The notes under the pieces are model-generated. The model was not told the origin of the DNA and ran no database searches. It saw nothing but the letters and a program-made list of their open reading frames with translations. Shown here in pieces: positions 52,708 to 61,818 of a DNA stretch of 64,000 nucleotides. A program made the translations under genes and the position numbers. Position 1 is the stretch's first letter. Every line of letters begins with the position of its first letter. The DNA comes from Streptomyces sp. NBC_00569 (lineage in GTDB: Bacteria; Actinomycetota; Actinomycetes; Streptomycetales; Streptomycetaceae), in the NCBI RefSeq assembly GCF_036345255.1, contig NZ_CP107783.1, positions 1,984,001-2,048,000 on the forward strand, written 5' to 3'.

Positions 52708-53010
52708 TAGGGCCTCGACGAGGGCCAAGCCTCGTCCGTGTTCTTCCTCAGGGCGCGCCTTTCGTGCGACGGGTGTTCCAAACGGTCCCTGGTCGCTGCC
52801 GGTCACAATGGCCTCAGTGGCGGTGACGGACACGGTGATCTCGATACTCCGACTCACTGTGTGGACCACCGCGTTGGTGACGAGCTCACTGACGATGAGC
52901 CGCAGAGCCTCGACGATGTCGTCGTCGATCTGCCACTCCCGCACAGCATCGACCGCGTGCGCGCGGGCGTGGGCCACGCGAGGCGGCCATCGATCACGAC
53001 GGACTTCCCT
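52708..53010 (-). pseudogene. Histidine-kinase-like ATPase fragment
   Basis: Minus strand 53010-52708 reads REVRRDRWPPRVAHARAHAV, then LRLIVSELVTNAVVHTVSRS (N-box), SDQGPF (G1-like) and EEEHGRGLALVEAL (G2). This is the RsbW-type HATPase of streptomycete anti-sigma or regulator proteins. Its end, normally about 20 residues longer, is lost and the start is joined to an MFS fragment in another frame, so it is a remnant. Confidence 0.65.
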
Positions 53011-53359
53011 CCAGCGAGGAGTCTTGGCAGGTATCCCCGGTGCGCACCGGGCGACGACCGGCCACGGACGGCTTCCAGGCATCGGCAGGCGTGGGTGGCA
53101 GAACGGGAGGGTCTGCCGGTCGGGCAGGGTCGGGTGGCGGAGCGGGCATGTGCCGCAGCCCTCGCAGCGGCGAGCAGGCCAGCACCGCGACGGGCACAAC
53201 CAGCAGGACGGCGCCCCCGATCAGAGTGGGCCGTACACCGAGCCATGTCCCGAATCCGCCGGCGAGTAGCGCGGCTACTGGTCGCGCTCCGGAGGTCAGC
53301 CAGGTGCTCACGGCTTGCATGCGGGCCTGCATGGCGGACGCGGTGATGATCTGGCGGAT
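52994..53359 (-). pseudogene. MFS transporter C-terminal remnant
   Basis: Minus strand from 53359 reads AIRQIITASAMQARMQAVST, then WLTSGARPVAALLAGGFGTW and LGVRPTLIGGAVLLVVPVAV. This is the last part of a drug-type major-facilitator transporter (the RxxxTPxxLxxRxxA motif followed by two membrane spans). The first ten spans are gone. The break point at 53359 lies 5 bases from the end of an ABC-exporter start fragment. Confidence 0.65.
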
Positions 53360-53363
53360 CGCA

Positions 53364-53727
53364 GGCCAAGGGCCTGCGTGATGCCAGCGACTGCCTGGCA
53401 CAGCAGAAGGCCGACGGTCGCACGACGGTCGACCCGCCAGGCGAGAGCCACCGAGCGGTGCACCAACTGCGGCACGCGCTTGGCCATGTCGCGCATCCGA
53501 ATGGAGCGGCCGGCCGCTTCGCGACTGCCAGTCAGGTCCACATACCGCATCTGCGGCTCTGGTGCGGTCGTCGAAGCGGGGCCCGGCTCTAATCCAGGAG
53601 GAGAGTCGGCAGTCGGGCCGTTCTGCGCTTCGCCAGTCGGCATCGCGGGCGGGGCTGCCCGTGGAGTGGTACGCGGTCCCGGGACACTGTCAGCTGACGC
53701 ATCGGCGGACTCGCTCATACCGCCCAT
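53364..53727 (-). pseudogene. ABC exporter N-terminal remnant
   Basis: From ATG 53727 (or 53718) a Pro/Ala-rich lead is followed by YVDLTGSREAAGRSIRMRDM, AKRVPQLVHRSVALAWRVDR and ATVGLLLCQAVAGITQALGL, the cytoplasmic lead and first span of an ABC exporter with fused permease and ATPase. Coding likeness stops at 53364. All other spans and the ATPase are missing. Confidence 0.55.
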
Positions 53728-54721
53728 CCCGTACCCGGCGTTGCTGCGCGGCGGGTGACGGCGTCAACCCTCCGTGCATTGAAGCTGATCATGCCCTCTG
53801 CGGGCCGCCAATGTTCGAATCCAAGAGGCCGATACGCGAGGGCGAAGACAGGATTCATGGCGTCCTCCATCTGGGCGCTTCGGTGGCACTGGTGCTCTAA
53901 GAACGGCGCCGATGGAGGTCCGTAACGGCCGCCCCAGGGGCAGATCGTGGACAGATGTTCAATTCGGGAGTGGTGGCCGGTCCAGCTGCGACCTGAAGGG
54001 GCTGATGATGACTCGAACGCCCTCATCACCCGTCCGTGGTCTTGTCTGGGCAGAACCGTATGGGCGGTGGGACGGAAGACGCTTGCCCGTGAAACGCCTG
54101 CCGCCTGCGCTCCACGTACCGCTCTGAGCTTTTCCCTTCGGCGTGCCCTTCTGGTGAGTAGCGTTCGCGCGCCCTGCCGCCGCCGGGCAGACGGAAAACC
54201 GCACTCACTCAAACGTGGACAACACCATCACTCCACTGCCAGTGGAAGACATCCCCCTGCTGGGCCAGGGCGTTCTGGTCGCTCATCCCGATTCCCTCCT
54301 CTTGACTCCGGCATCGAGGTCCCATGGTGACGGCCTAAATGGGCGAGCTCACCAGTACCTTGGCCGGTCATCGGGAGCGGCTGCGGACGTGGACGAGAGA
54401 CTGCGGCGAAGTAATCCGCCCGGGGCGCGTGAGCATGCCGGGTCGATCCGATCGCGCAGGGCCGGGATCGGGTCGTGCCAGCCGCCGTTGTGGCGCAGCA
54501 GCTCGGCGTGGGACGTCGGCGGGCCGTTGGTTCCGGGACCACGGCGGTGGCGTTGAGGACGCCGTCGTGTGCCGTTGGTACAGCTGAAGGCGGGCGGGAT
54601 CGGCCACTGGCGGCCAACGGACCAGCTGCCGGAGGAGGCGCGGAAAGAGCGGGCCTCGGCAGGCGAAACTAGACTGGAGAAGATTCATGTCCATCGGCCC
54701 CGACGCAAGCGGGTAATCCTG
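53728..54721. other. Gene-poor stretch before the injection-system locus
   Basis: About 1 kb without a supported intact gene. On the minus strand near 54420-54560 two frames together give GVLNATAVVPEP and AELLRHNGGWHDPIPALRDR, reminiscent of a FAD-dependent monooxygenase, so a relic is possible. At 54687 an ATG opens a 9-codon frame (MSIGPDASG) that ends 5 bases before the next gene's ATG. Confidence 0.35.
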
Positions 54722-56530
54722 ATGGCCGAACACATACGACTGGCAGACGTAAAGGCTGGCGCCTCCCGCGGCAGGCCGTCACCAGCGGGGCCCCAGGCGG
54801 ACGAGCGGGAACAGCGGCCGGACGGGCTCGCGCGGCTGATCGCGTCCGGCGCCGGGAACCGTGCCGTCGGCGCGTACCTGAACCGAGAGGCGCGGGGGGC
54901 CCGCACCGCGCGGGACGCTTCCTCGTCCGACGGGCACGTGCTCGACCCGTCGCTGCGGGCGGAGATGGAATCGCATCTCGGCGCCGATCTGTCCGGGGTC
55001 CGGCTTCACACCTCCCCCGCAGCGACGGCATCGGCGAACGCCCTGCGCGCCAGGGCCTACGCGGTCGGGCAGGACATCGTCTTCGGGCCGGGCGAGTACC
55101 GGCCCGAGCACGCCGCGGGCCGGGCGCTGATCGCCCATGAGCTGACCCACACGGTCCAGCAGGCTCTTGGCGGGGCCGCTCCCGCCGGCTCGGACAGCCA
55201 TGAACGGGTGGCCGGTGACAGTTCTTCCCGCTGGGCCGACGGGCTCGGCCCGGCCCCGGTCAGCCAGGGCTCGGCCATCGGCATCGCCCGGGCGCCTCAG
55301 ACCGCCGTGGTGGCCTCGACGCCGGCGACCCAGACCGTCTCGGGCGGCGTCGGCGGTTTCGACAACCCCCTGACCAGCAGGGAAAGGGCCCAGATCAGGC
55401 GGCAGATCGCTCAGGGGAAGAAGCTCAACTCGAGCATGAAGAACCGACTGCGCTCGGACGCGAGATACCAGTGGCGCACGGCGACGATGGGGAAGGGCTT
55501 GCAACCCGGTGCGGGGTATCAAGTGCACCACATCACCCCCCTGGAATTCGCGCACCGGTTCCCAACCAGGTTTCCCAACGACCCCAGCAATCTGGTCTTG
55601 ATGGAGAACGTCGCCCATAACCGATGGCACAAGATGATCAATGATCAAGTCCGCAGCAAAGGCGGAAACCTCTCCCTCAAGGACCTGAGGGACGTCCAGA
55701 AGAACACGGTGCCTTTCAACGAGGGCGACGTCTTCGTCATCGGCGAGAAGGGGAAGGTCGTTCCGGCTGGAGCGAGCAGTCCCGCTCCCGCATCCAAGGC
55801 GGGCAAGGCGGCTGCCTCGAAGCCCAAGGGGGGAGGCGCCTCCAAACCGGTCACACCCAAGTCACCCGCGGCGTCCAAGGCCGCCAAAGTCGCCAAGGCC
55901 GCCCCGTCCCTCAAGCCGCAGAAAGCGACCGGGCCGCAGACCCCCGCACCGGCTCCGGCCGGGAAGGCCGGAACGGGAACGGCCGAGGCAACGCCACTCA
56001 AGGAGGCGGGCGCGGGCGGGGCGGCGGCACCCAAGGCGGGCGCGGCCGGCGAAGCAGCGCCGTCCAAGGCGGGCCCTGTGGGCGAGGCGGCGGCACCCAA
56101 GGCGGGCGGGGTCGGCGAGGCAGCAGCACCCAAGGCGGTGGGCAAGACGTCCGTGACGCCCGGAGCCGTCCCCAAGGTCGGCCGCGGCAAAGGCCCTTCC
56201 TTCGTCGAGGGTTTGGCAGGGCACCTGGGGGTCGCCTTCGACCTGATCCAGGCCGTTCCGGAGGTCCTGGAGGAAATCGCCAGGGAGAAGCCCGAATGGT
56301 TCCCCGAAGGGGCTCACGTGCAATTCCACCAGGTCGACGAGAACAAGCTGTTCAATCCCAGCACGTTCGACCAAGGATATCGGAGTACCGGCTACTCCGT
56401 CGACAAGGTGAACGGCGAGATGATCTACCACGACTCGACGGGCGCGCGGGTGACGAGAGAGGAGGCGTTGAAGCCACCGGCCAGGATCCCGTACGACCCC
56501 AACCGCTGGGATCCCGCCACAGGCGCCTGA
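54722..56530 (+). CDS. DUF4157 protein with HNH-type nuclease motif, likely injection-system cargo
   Basis: 602 residues from ATG 54722. DUF4157 lies at about 75-160: LDPSLRAEMESHLGADLSGV, RLHTSPAATASANALRARAY and the metalloprotease-like LIAHELTHTVQQ (His139). A second domain at about 215-320 has GYQVHHITPLEFAHRFP, NDPSNLVLMENVAHNRWHKM, an HNH/GHH-like zinc nuclease pattern. A Lys/Ala/Pro-rich linker with repeated GEAAAPKAG units (about 345-480) leads to a third, unknown C-terminal domain (GPSFVEGLAGHLGVAFDLIQ). DUF4157 proteins are characteristic of eCIS loci and some are loaded toxins. It precedes the ATPase and structural genes on the same strand. Confidence 0.75.
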   Translation: MAEHIRLADVKAGASRGRPSPAGPQADEREQRPDGLARLIASGAGNRAVGAYLNREARGARTARDASSSDGHVLDPSLRAEMESHLGADLSGVRLHTSPAATASANALRARAYAVGQDIVFGPGEYRPEHAAGRALIAHELTHTVQQALGGAAPAGSDSHERVAGDSSSRWADGLGPAPVSQGSAIGIARAPQTAVVASTPATQTVSGGVGGFDNPLTSRERAQIRRQIAQGKKLNSSMKNRLRSDARYQWRTATMGKGLQPGAGYQVHHITPLEFAHRFPTRFPNDPSNLVLMENVAHNRWHKMINDQVRSKGGNLSLKDLRDVQKNTVPFNEGDVFVIGEKGKVVPAGASSPAPASKAGKAAASKPKGGGASKPVTPKSPAASKAAKVAKAAPSLKPQKATGPQTPAPAPAGKAGTGTAEATPLKEAGAGGAAAPKAGAAGEAAPSKAGPVGEAAAPKAGGVGEAAAPKAVGKTSVTPGAVPKVGRGKGPSFVEGLAGHLGVAFDLIQAVPEVLEEIAREKPEWFPEGAHVQFHQVDENKLFNPSTFDQGYRSTGYSVDKVNGEMIYHDSTGARVTREEALKPPARIPYDPNRWDPATGA

Positions 56531-57183
56531 ACGCACCGCGTGGCCCCGCCACCCACCCCACGCGTCTGTTCCGGTACACCGACGACCTCGACGCTGGGTG
56601 GTCGAGGAGAGCCTCGGGCTGGACGTGCGCTCGGCGGGCGACTCGAACTCTCGGTCACCGCTGGGCTTTCCACCGGAGCGCGTCACCCGGCACCCGACGC
56701 GAAGTCCGGGGGCATGACGCCTGTCCTTTCCCCCGACGGCCGTGACCGTCCGCGTCGGTGAGCGCGATGCCATGGAGGAGGCGCCTGCCAGTCGTACGTC
56801 CGCCGGACCGACAACCCACGTTTCAGGGGTTCTTCGCCGCCGGGGAGGGCGTGGCGGCCGAGAAGACGGAAGCCGTTGTGGAGGTCGTCGACGGCGCGTT
56901 GGGCGACGCGGTCCGGGGTGACGCGGACGGCTAGGTCGCGGGCGGCCACCGTCGGAGGATGGGTGAGGGCGGCGACGCGGCCCGCGCGGACGGCGATGGC
57001 CTCGGTGCGGGCGCAGCGGCCTGCCTGAACTCACAGTGCCGCCTACCGAACGGCCTCTTCCCTGCGACTTGACAGCAACACGAATTGACATATCACCAGA
57101 GCGCACTTTAGGTAGATATATACCATTTATCAGGCAATCTGGACAAAGCCCTGAAGCAAAGACCCTCTTCTGAGGAGTCTCAC
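56531..57183. other. Intergenic stretch with AT-rich end
   Basis: 650 bases without a supported gene. A minus frame at 56683-56949 (DLAVRVTPDRVAQRAVDDLH) may be a gene scrap. The last 110 bases are unusually AT-rich for this window and contain a promoter-like pair upstream of the AAA ATPase gene. Confidence 0.4.
57085..57114 (+). promoter_or_regulatory. Candidate promoter of the injection-system genes
   Basis: TTGACA at 57085-57090 is followed after 18 bases by TAGGTA (57109-57114); TAGATA at 57113 is an alternative. TTGACA also occurs at 57069. The transcript would have a leader of about 65 bases before the GTG start at 57184. The fit to a sigma-HrdB promoter is by eye. Confidence 0.4.
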
Positions 57184-59346
57184 GTGTCCGAAGTCCTGAC
57201 CCCTCCCCATTCTGTGGTGGGTTCCCCACTGCTTTTGGCGCTCTCACGCCTGGACGGCCTTTTGGCGCAGGCGGTCGACGCCCTGGCAAGCAGTTGGGCG
57301 GCGGAGACGGCGGCCGATGCGTTTCCAGGCCTGCACGTCAGCGCCTCTCAGGCACGGCACCTGCTCCAACTGCCCCCGGGCCGCCCCTTGCTGGAAGCGC
57401 CCGCGGCCCGGGATCCCCGGCCCGGATGGGATCGCATCACATCCGACCACGCGGGATGGCTGTGGCTACGAACGCGCTACGGCCTGTCAGATCTCGAACT
57501 CGACGTGGCGCTGATGGCACTGGCACCCGAGGTGGACCTCCGTTACGAACGCCTCTATGCCTATCTCCAGGACGACGTGAGTCGCAAGCGTCCCCTGGTC
57601 GGACTGGCCTTGGACCTGCTGGCCAACACCGCCGACGGGCGGCTGGCTTCCCGTGGGGTCTTCGCGCCCGAGGCACCGCTGACCGCGCACCGCCTTGTGA
57701 CCCTCGTCCCCGACCCTCGGGCCATCCATCCTCCCTTGCTCGCGCACTTCATGGTGCTGGACGAGCAGATCACCGACGTGCTGCTGGGTCAGAGCGGACT
57801 GGATCGCAGGCTCGCCGACTGCTGCCGGCTGGAGACTCCCCAAGCCGCGTCGGACCCCGATGCGGGCCTGCTGCGCATGGCCGAGTGGTCCGACGGACGG
57901 CGTCCCCTGCGCGTGTACGTCCAAGGACCCGCGGGTTCGGCCAGGGGGCGCCTAGCCCGCGACGTGGCGGCGGGACTTGGGCTCGCGCTCCTGACTGTAG
58001 AGACTTCCGGCCTGCCTCATGACCTCGACTCGGCGGCGGCCGTGCTGGCCCTCGCGTTCCGGGAGGCATCGCTGTTGGGCGCATTGCTCCGCATTGACGA
58101 CGTCGAGAGCATCCGGCTCCAGCCTGACGACCAGGACGTCCGCGAGCGGATGCTCGGCGATCTTCTCGCCGAGCACGACGCCCCCGTCGTCGTCGAGGGA
58201 GAACGGGACTGGACGCCCCTGACCCAGCACGCCCTCGGCTTCGTCCCGGTACCGGTCGCCAGGTGTGACTTCGCCGCACGGCAAGCGCTCTGGGAGCGGG
58301 AACTGGCGGCCCAGGGTGTGGGCGTGGCCCCCACCGATCTCCACGACGTCGCCGCCCGCTTCCGGCTCGGCCCGGACCAGATCGCTGAGGCGGCCCTGAC
58401 CGCTGTCGGTGAGGCCGGCAGAAGAGCCGCGTGCGCCGGCCCAAAGGCCTTGCCGAACTCCCCAGCTCCTGTGCCGGCCCGGGCCGAGTTGTTCGCCTCC
58501 GCTCGCGCCCAGAACAGCCACCGGCTGGCGTCTTTGGCACCGCGCGTCGAGACCGTATACGGATGGGACGACATCGTCCTTCCACCCGACTGCTCCGCTC
58601 CGCTCGCCGAACTCTGCGAGCGCGTGGCGCACTGCCAACAGGTCATGGACGACTGGGGCTTCGAGCACACGCTCTCGCGCGGAAAGGGCGTCAGCTGCCT
58701 GTTCAGCGGCCCTCCGGGCACCGGCAAGACCATGGCAGCCGAAGTCATCGCTAACGAGCTGGGGCTCGACCTCGTCAAAATCGACCTCGCAACCGTGGTC
58801 AGCAAGTATGTCGGGGAGACGGAGAAGAATCTGGAACGCATCTTCACCGCCGCGGCCGACACTGACGCCGTGCTGCTCTTCGACGAGGCCGATGCGCTGT
58901 TCGGCAAGCGCTCCGAGGTACGGGAGGCGCACGACCGCTACGCGAACATCGAGATCGCGTACCTGCTCCAGCGCATGGAGCAGTACGAGGGACTCGTCAT
59001 CCTGACCACTAACCTGCGCCGGAATCTGGACGAGGCGTTCACCCGGCGCCTGCAGTTCATCGTCGAGTTCCCCTTCCCCGGCGAAGCGGACCGTGAGCGG
59101 ATCTGGCGGGTGTGCTTCCCTCCGGAGGCGCCGCGCGACCCCGCCCTGGACTTCGGGAGACTGGCCCGGGACTTCCAGCTGACGGGCGGAAGCATCCGCA
59201 ACATCGTGCTGCATGCCGCGTTCCTGGCGGCCTCAGAGGGCACCGCGATCGGTATGGCGCACCTGCTACGGGCGACCCGGCGCGAATTCCAGAAGCTGGA
59301 CCAGGTCATGCCAGGAGCGGGGCCGGACGGCGGAGAGAAGGGCTGA
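57184..59346 (+). CDS. AAA+ ATPase of the contractile injection system
   Basis: 720 residues from GTG 57184 behind TGAGGAG. The N-terminal half is a winged/helical region with a degenerate first ATPase-like module (YVQGPAGSARGRLARDVAAG). The C-terminal AAA+ domain is complete: Walker A SGPPGTGKTMAAEVIA (near 508), Walker B DAVLLFDEADALFGKR, sensor 1 ILTTNLRRNLDEAFTRRLQF and a sensor-2 region (GGSIRNIVLHAAFLA). Such ATPases are conserved in eCIS loci (Afp15/Pvc15 type) and are thought to aid assembly or cargo loading. DUF4255 gene starts 4 bases later. Confidence 0.85.
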   Translation: MSEVLTPPHSVVGSPLLLALSRLDGLLAQAVDALASSWAAETAADAFPGLHVSASQARHLLQLPPGRPLLEAPAARDPRPGWDRITSDHAGWLWLRTRYGLSDLELDVALMALAPEVDLRYERLYAYLQDDVSRKRPLVGLALDLLANTADGRLASRGVFAPEAPLTAHRLVTLVPDPRAIHPPLLAHFMVLDEQITDVLLGQSGLDRRLADCCRLETPQAASDPDAGLLRMAEWSDGRRPLRVYVQGPAGSARGRLARDVAAGLGLALLTVETSGLPHDLDSAAAVLALAFREASLLGALLRIDDVESIRLQPDDQDVRERMLGDLLAEHDAPVVVEGERDWTPLTQHALGFVPVPVARCDFAARQALWERELAAQGVGVAPTDLHDVAARFRLGPDQIAEAALTAVGEAGRRAACAGPKALPNSPAPVPARAELFASARAQNSHRLASLAPRVETVYGWDDIVLPPDCSAPLAELCERVAHCQQVMDDWGFEHTLSRGKGVSCLFSGPPGTGKTMAAEVIANELGLDLVKIDLATVVSKYVGETEKNLERIFTAAADTDAVLLFDEADALFGKRSEVREAHDRYANIEIAYLLQRMEQYEGLVILTTNLRRNLDEAFTRRLQFIVEFPFPGEADRERIWRVCFPPEAPRDPALDFGRLARDFQLTGGSIRNIVLHAAFLAASEGTAIGMAHLLRATRREFQKLDQVMPGAGPDGGEKG

Positions 59347-59349
59347 GCC

Positions 59350-60183
59350 GTGTTCCAGGACCTCGACGCGACGCTCAAGGCGATGCTGAGCGATGGCGAG
59401 GCGCCCGAAGCGCTCCGTGGGGCCGATGTCAGCTTCGTGACGCCCGACAAGGACTTCAAGCCCACCCGGGACACGGTGAACCTGTTTCTCCACGATGTCC
59501 AGGAGAACAGGATGCTCAGAGATCAGGCCCCCCTCCTGGAGCACGTGGTCGACGACGGCTTCGTCAGCCGGCGCCCGCCGATGCGCGTGGACTGCACGTA
59601 CCTGGCCACCGTCTGGTCGCACAAGACCGAAGGGGTCAGGACCGAGGACGAGCATCGGCTGCTGGGAGAACTGTTCCTCTGGCTCAGCCGCTTTCCCGTG
59701 ATTGACGAGCGATTCCTCCAGGGCAGTGTGGCGCAGCCGCCGCAGCTGCACCCGCTCCCTACCTCCGTGGGGCAGCCGAAGGACAGCACAGGCATGGGCC
59801 AGTTCTGGACGGCCCTTGGCGTAGCTCCCCGGCTGGCGCTGTCGTTCAACGTGACCCTGGGACTGCAGCAGCCGGAGGAGCCGGAGCGGTACCCGCAGGT
59901 ACGGGACATCCAGGTGCAGCCTTCCTCCAGCCACCCCACGCTCAGGGGCCGATTGCTCCAGAAGCTGGACGGCACCGCGCAGCCGGTGCCCGGGGCACAC
60001 GTGGAGGTGGTCGAGGCCGGGCGGGACACGGTGGTGGGCGCTTTGGGCGACTTCTCCTTCGCGCACTTGGACTTCGGCACATACACACTGCTCGTCCGGC
60101 TCGCGGGTCGACCGGACGTGCGGACGCGGGTGGAGTACGTATCCGGCCGCGACGTGCACGAAGTCGTCCTTCCGCAACCCTGA
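59350..60183 (+). CDS. DUF4255 (Pvc16-like) protein
   Basis: 277 residues from GTG 59350. N-terminal part: VFQDLDATLKAMLSDGEAPE, then NLFLHDVQENRMLRDQAP and RVDCTYLATVWSHKTEG, the DUF4255 pattern of the cap/terminator protein of eCIS and Pvc particles. The C-terminal 85 residues form a carboxypeptidase-regulatory-like beta domain (LRGRLLQKLDGTAQPVPGAH, DFSFAHLDFGTYTLLVRLAG). It would cap the tube/sheath top during assembly. Confidence 0.82.
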   Translation: MFQDLDATLKAMLSDGEAPEALRGADVSFVTPDKDFKPTRDTVNLFLHDVQENRMLRDQAPLLEHVVDDGFVSRRPPMRVDCTYLATVWSHKTEGVRTEDEHRLLGELFLWLSRFPVIDERFLQGSVAQPPQLHPLPTSVGQPKDSTGMGQFWTALGVAPRLALSFNVTLGLQQPEEPERYPQVRDIQVQPSSSHPTLRGRLLQKLDGTAQPVPGAHVEVVEAGRDTVVGALGDFSFAHLDFGTYTLLVRLAGRPDVRTRVEYVSGRDVHEVVLPQP

Positions 60184-60211
60184 CACACCCCAGACAGCCT
60201 AGGAGGCTTCG

Positions 60212-61357
60212 ATGACCGAATTCGAGACGAGGGCGCCAGGCGTATATCTCCAAGAGATCGAAACTGCCGGGCCGATCGCGGGAGCGGGTACTAGTACGGC
60301 GGCGCTGATCGGCACGGTCGCAGGCGACCCTGCCAACTTCGTGCTGGGCAAGCCGGTGCTCGTGACGAACTGGACGTCCTACCTACGCGAGTTCGGCGGC
60401 TTCAGTAAGCCGCTGAGTCTTCCTTACGCCGTCCGCGGCTTCTTCGAGAATGGCGGAACGCTGGCCTACATCGTGCCGGTCAGCGACATGTCGGGGCTGG
60501 AGAGTGCCCTGGAGGCGCTCACCCACAATCTGGATGTCAGTATCGTCTGCCTGCCTGGCCAGACGGACTTCGCGAACCAGGTGAAGGTGATCAACCACTG
60601 CGAGGCCATGGGTGACCGCTTCGCAGTCCTGGACGGTGCCCGTAATCCCGACAACACCGCAGACACCGAACCATTGCGCACCCAGCGCGACGGGCTGATG
60701 ACCGAGCGCGGGTTCGGTGCCCTGTATTGGCCGTGGATCCGCATCAACGATCCCGAGGCACCGGCGAACAGCCCAGAACAGGTGACGGTCGCCCCCTCGG
60801 GTCACATCGCCGGTGTGATGGCTCGCAGCGACAACCAACGTGGGGTACACAAGGCGCCAGCCAATGAGGTCGTACGGGGAGCCCTTAACCTGGAGCACCA
60901 CCTCAACGACGCGGAACAGGGTGTTCTGAACAACCTCAACATCAACGCGCTCCGGACCTTCCCTGGTGGCCCGCCCATGGTGTGGGGTGCCCGTGCGCTC
61001 TCCAGCAATACGGCCTGGCGGTACGTCAACGTGCGTAGGCTCGTGGCATACATCTCGGACTCCCTGCTGCAAGGTCTGCGCTGGGCCGTATTCGAGCCGA
61101 ACAACACGGCACTGTGGAAGGCCCTCGAACGCACCGTCACGGAGTTCCTCACGCGGGTGTGGCAGGCCGGCGCACTGTTCGGACGAACAGCCGAGGAGGC
61201 CTTCTACGTCAAGATCGACGAGGAACTCAACCCCGCCCCGGTACGGGAACTGGGCCAGGTGTTCATCGAAATCGGTCTGGCGCCCACCCGACCCGCTGAA
61301 CAGGTCGTGATCCAGCTGGGCCTGTGGTCCGGCGGCGGCCGTGTCAACGAAGCGTAG
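60212..61357 (+). CDS. Contractile sheath protein
   Basis: 381 residues from ATG 60212 with AGGAGG upstream. It begins FETRAPGVYLQEIETAGPIA and TSTAALIGTVAGDPANF, the standard sheath N-terminus that inserts in neighbouring subunits. The C-terminal part reads WRYVNVRRLVAYISDSLLQG, LRWAVFEPNNTALWKALERT and the closing FIEIGLAPTRPAEQVVIQLG, typical of T4-like tail sheaths. It is shorter than many phage sheaths because surface domains are reduced, as usual in actinobacterial eCIS. It would contract to drive the tube out. Confidence 0.9.
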   Translation: MTEFETRAPGVYLQEIETAGPIAGAGTSTAALIGTVAGDPANFVLGKPVLVTNWTSYLREFGGFSKPLSLPYAVRGFFENGGTLAYIVPVSDMSGLESALEALTHNLDVSIVCLPGQTDFANQVKVINHCEAMGDRFAVLDGARNPDNTADTEPLRTQRDGLMTERGFGALYWPWIRINDPEAPANSPEQVTVAPSGHIAGVMARSDNQRGVHKAPANEVVRGALNLEHHLNDAEQGVLNNLNINALRTFPGGPPMVWGARALSSNTAWRYVNVRRLVAYISDSLLQGLRWAVFEPNNTALWKALERTVTEFLTRVWQAGALFGRTAEEAFYVKIDEELNPAPVRELGQVFIEIGLAPTRPAEQVVIQLGLWSGGGRVNEA

Positions 61358-61372
61358 AGAGAAGGACCGGAC

Positions 61373-61813
61373 ATGGCACAGACAGGCCAGCGGGTCGACC
61401 CCTTCCGCAACTTCAACTTCCTTGTGGAGCTGGACGGAATCGCCCAGGCCAGCTTCAGCGAATGCAGCGGCCTGGGGTCGACCACAGAGATCGTCGAGAA
61501 CCGCGAGGGCGGCGACAACACTACGGTACGCAAACTGCCCGGCAAGACGAGCTATTCCGATATCACCCTCAAGTGGGGTATCACGCCTTCGCGAGAGTTG
61601 TGGGCCTGGCGCCAGCAAGTGGTGGACGGAAACGTGGTCAGGAAAAATGGCTCGATCGTCGTGTACGACCTGGGCAACCACACCGAGGTGGCGCGCTGGA
61701 ACTTCATCAGCGCCTGGCCTGCCAAGTGGGAAGGCGCGTCATTGAGCGCCAAGGGCGCGGACGTCGCCGTCGACACGCTCGTGCTGGCCCACGAGGGCCT
61801 GACCAGGGTGTGA
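61373..61813 (+). CDS. Inner tube protein
   Basis: 146 residues from ATG 61373. It starts GQRVDPFRNFNFLVELDGIA and contains FSECSGLGSTTEIVENREGG, LPGKTSYSDITLKWGITPSR and FISAWPAKWEGASLSAKGAD, the Hcp/T4-gp19-like tube fold of eCIS. It lies 15 bases after the sheath gene, which is the normal order. Tube hexamers would stack inside the sheath. Confidence 0.9.
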   Translation: MAQTGQRVDPFRNFNFLVELDGIAQASFSECSGLGSTTEIVENREGGDNTTVRKLPGKTSYSDITLKWGITPSRELWAWRQQVVDGNVVRKNGSIVVYDLGNHTEVARWNFISAWPAKWEGASLSAKGADVAVDTLVLAHEGLTRV

Positions 61814-61818
61814 CGGCG

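Noticed and set aside
53808..53830. GTTCGAATCC, resembling a tRNA T-loop
   Set aside because: The flanking bases do not form a T-stem, and no acceptor or anticodon arm can be drawn around it.
55645..57289. Long minus-strand frames opposite the HNH/DUF4157 gene
   Set aside because: These are shadows caused by GC-rich repeats in the alanine/proline linker. They lack motifs and sensible starts.
57952..59214. Long minus-strand frame opposite the AAA ATPase
   Set aside because: Complement of a clear AAA+ coding sequence with strong motifs on the plus strand.
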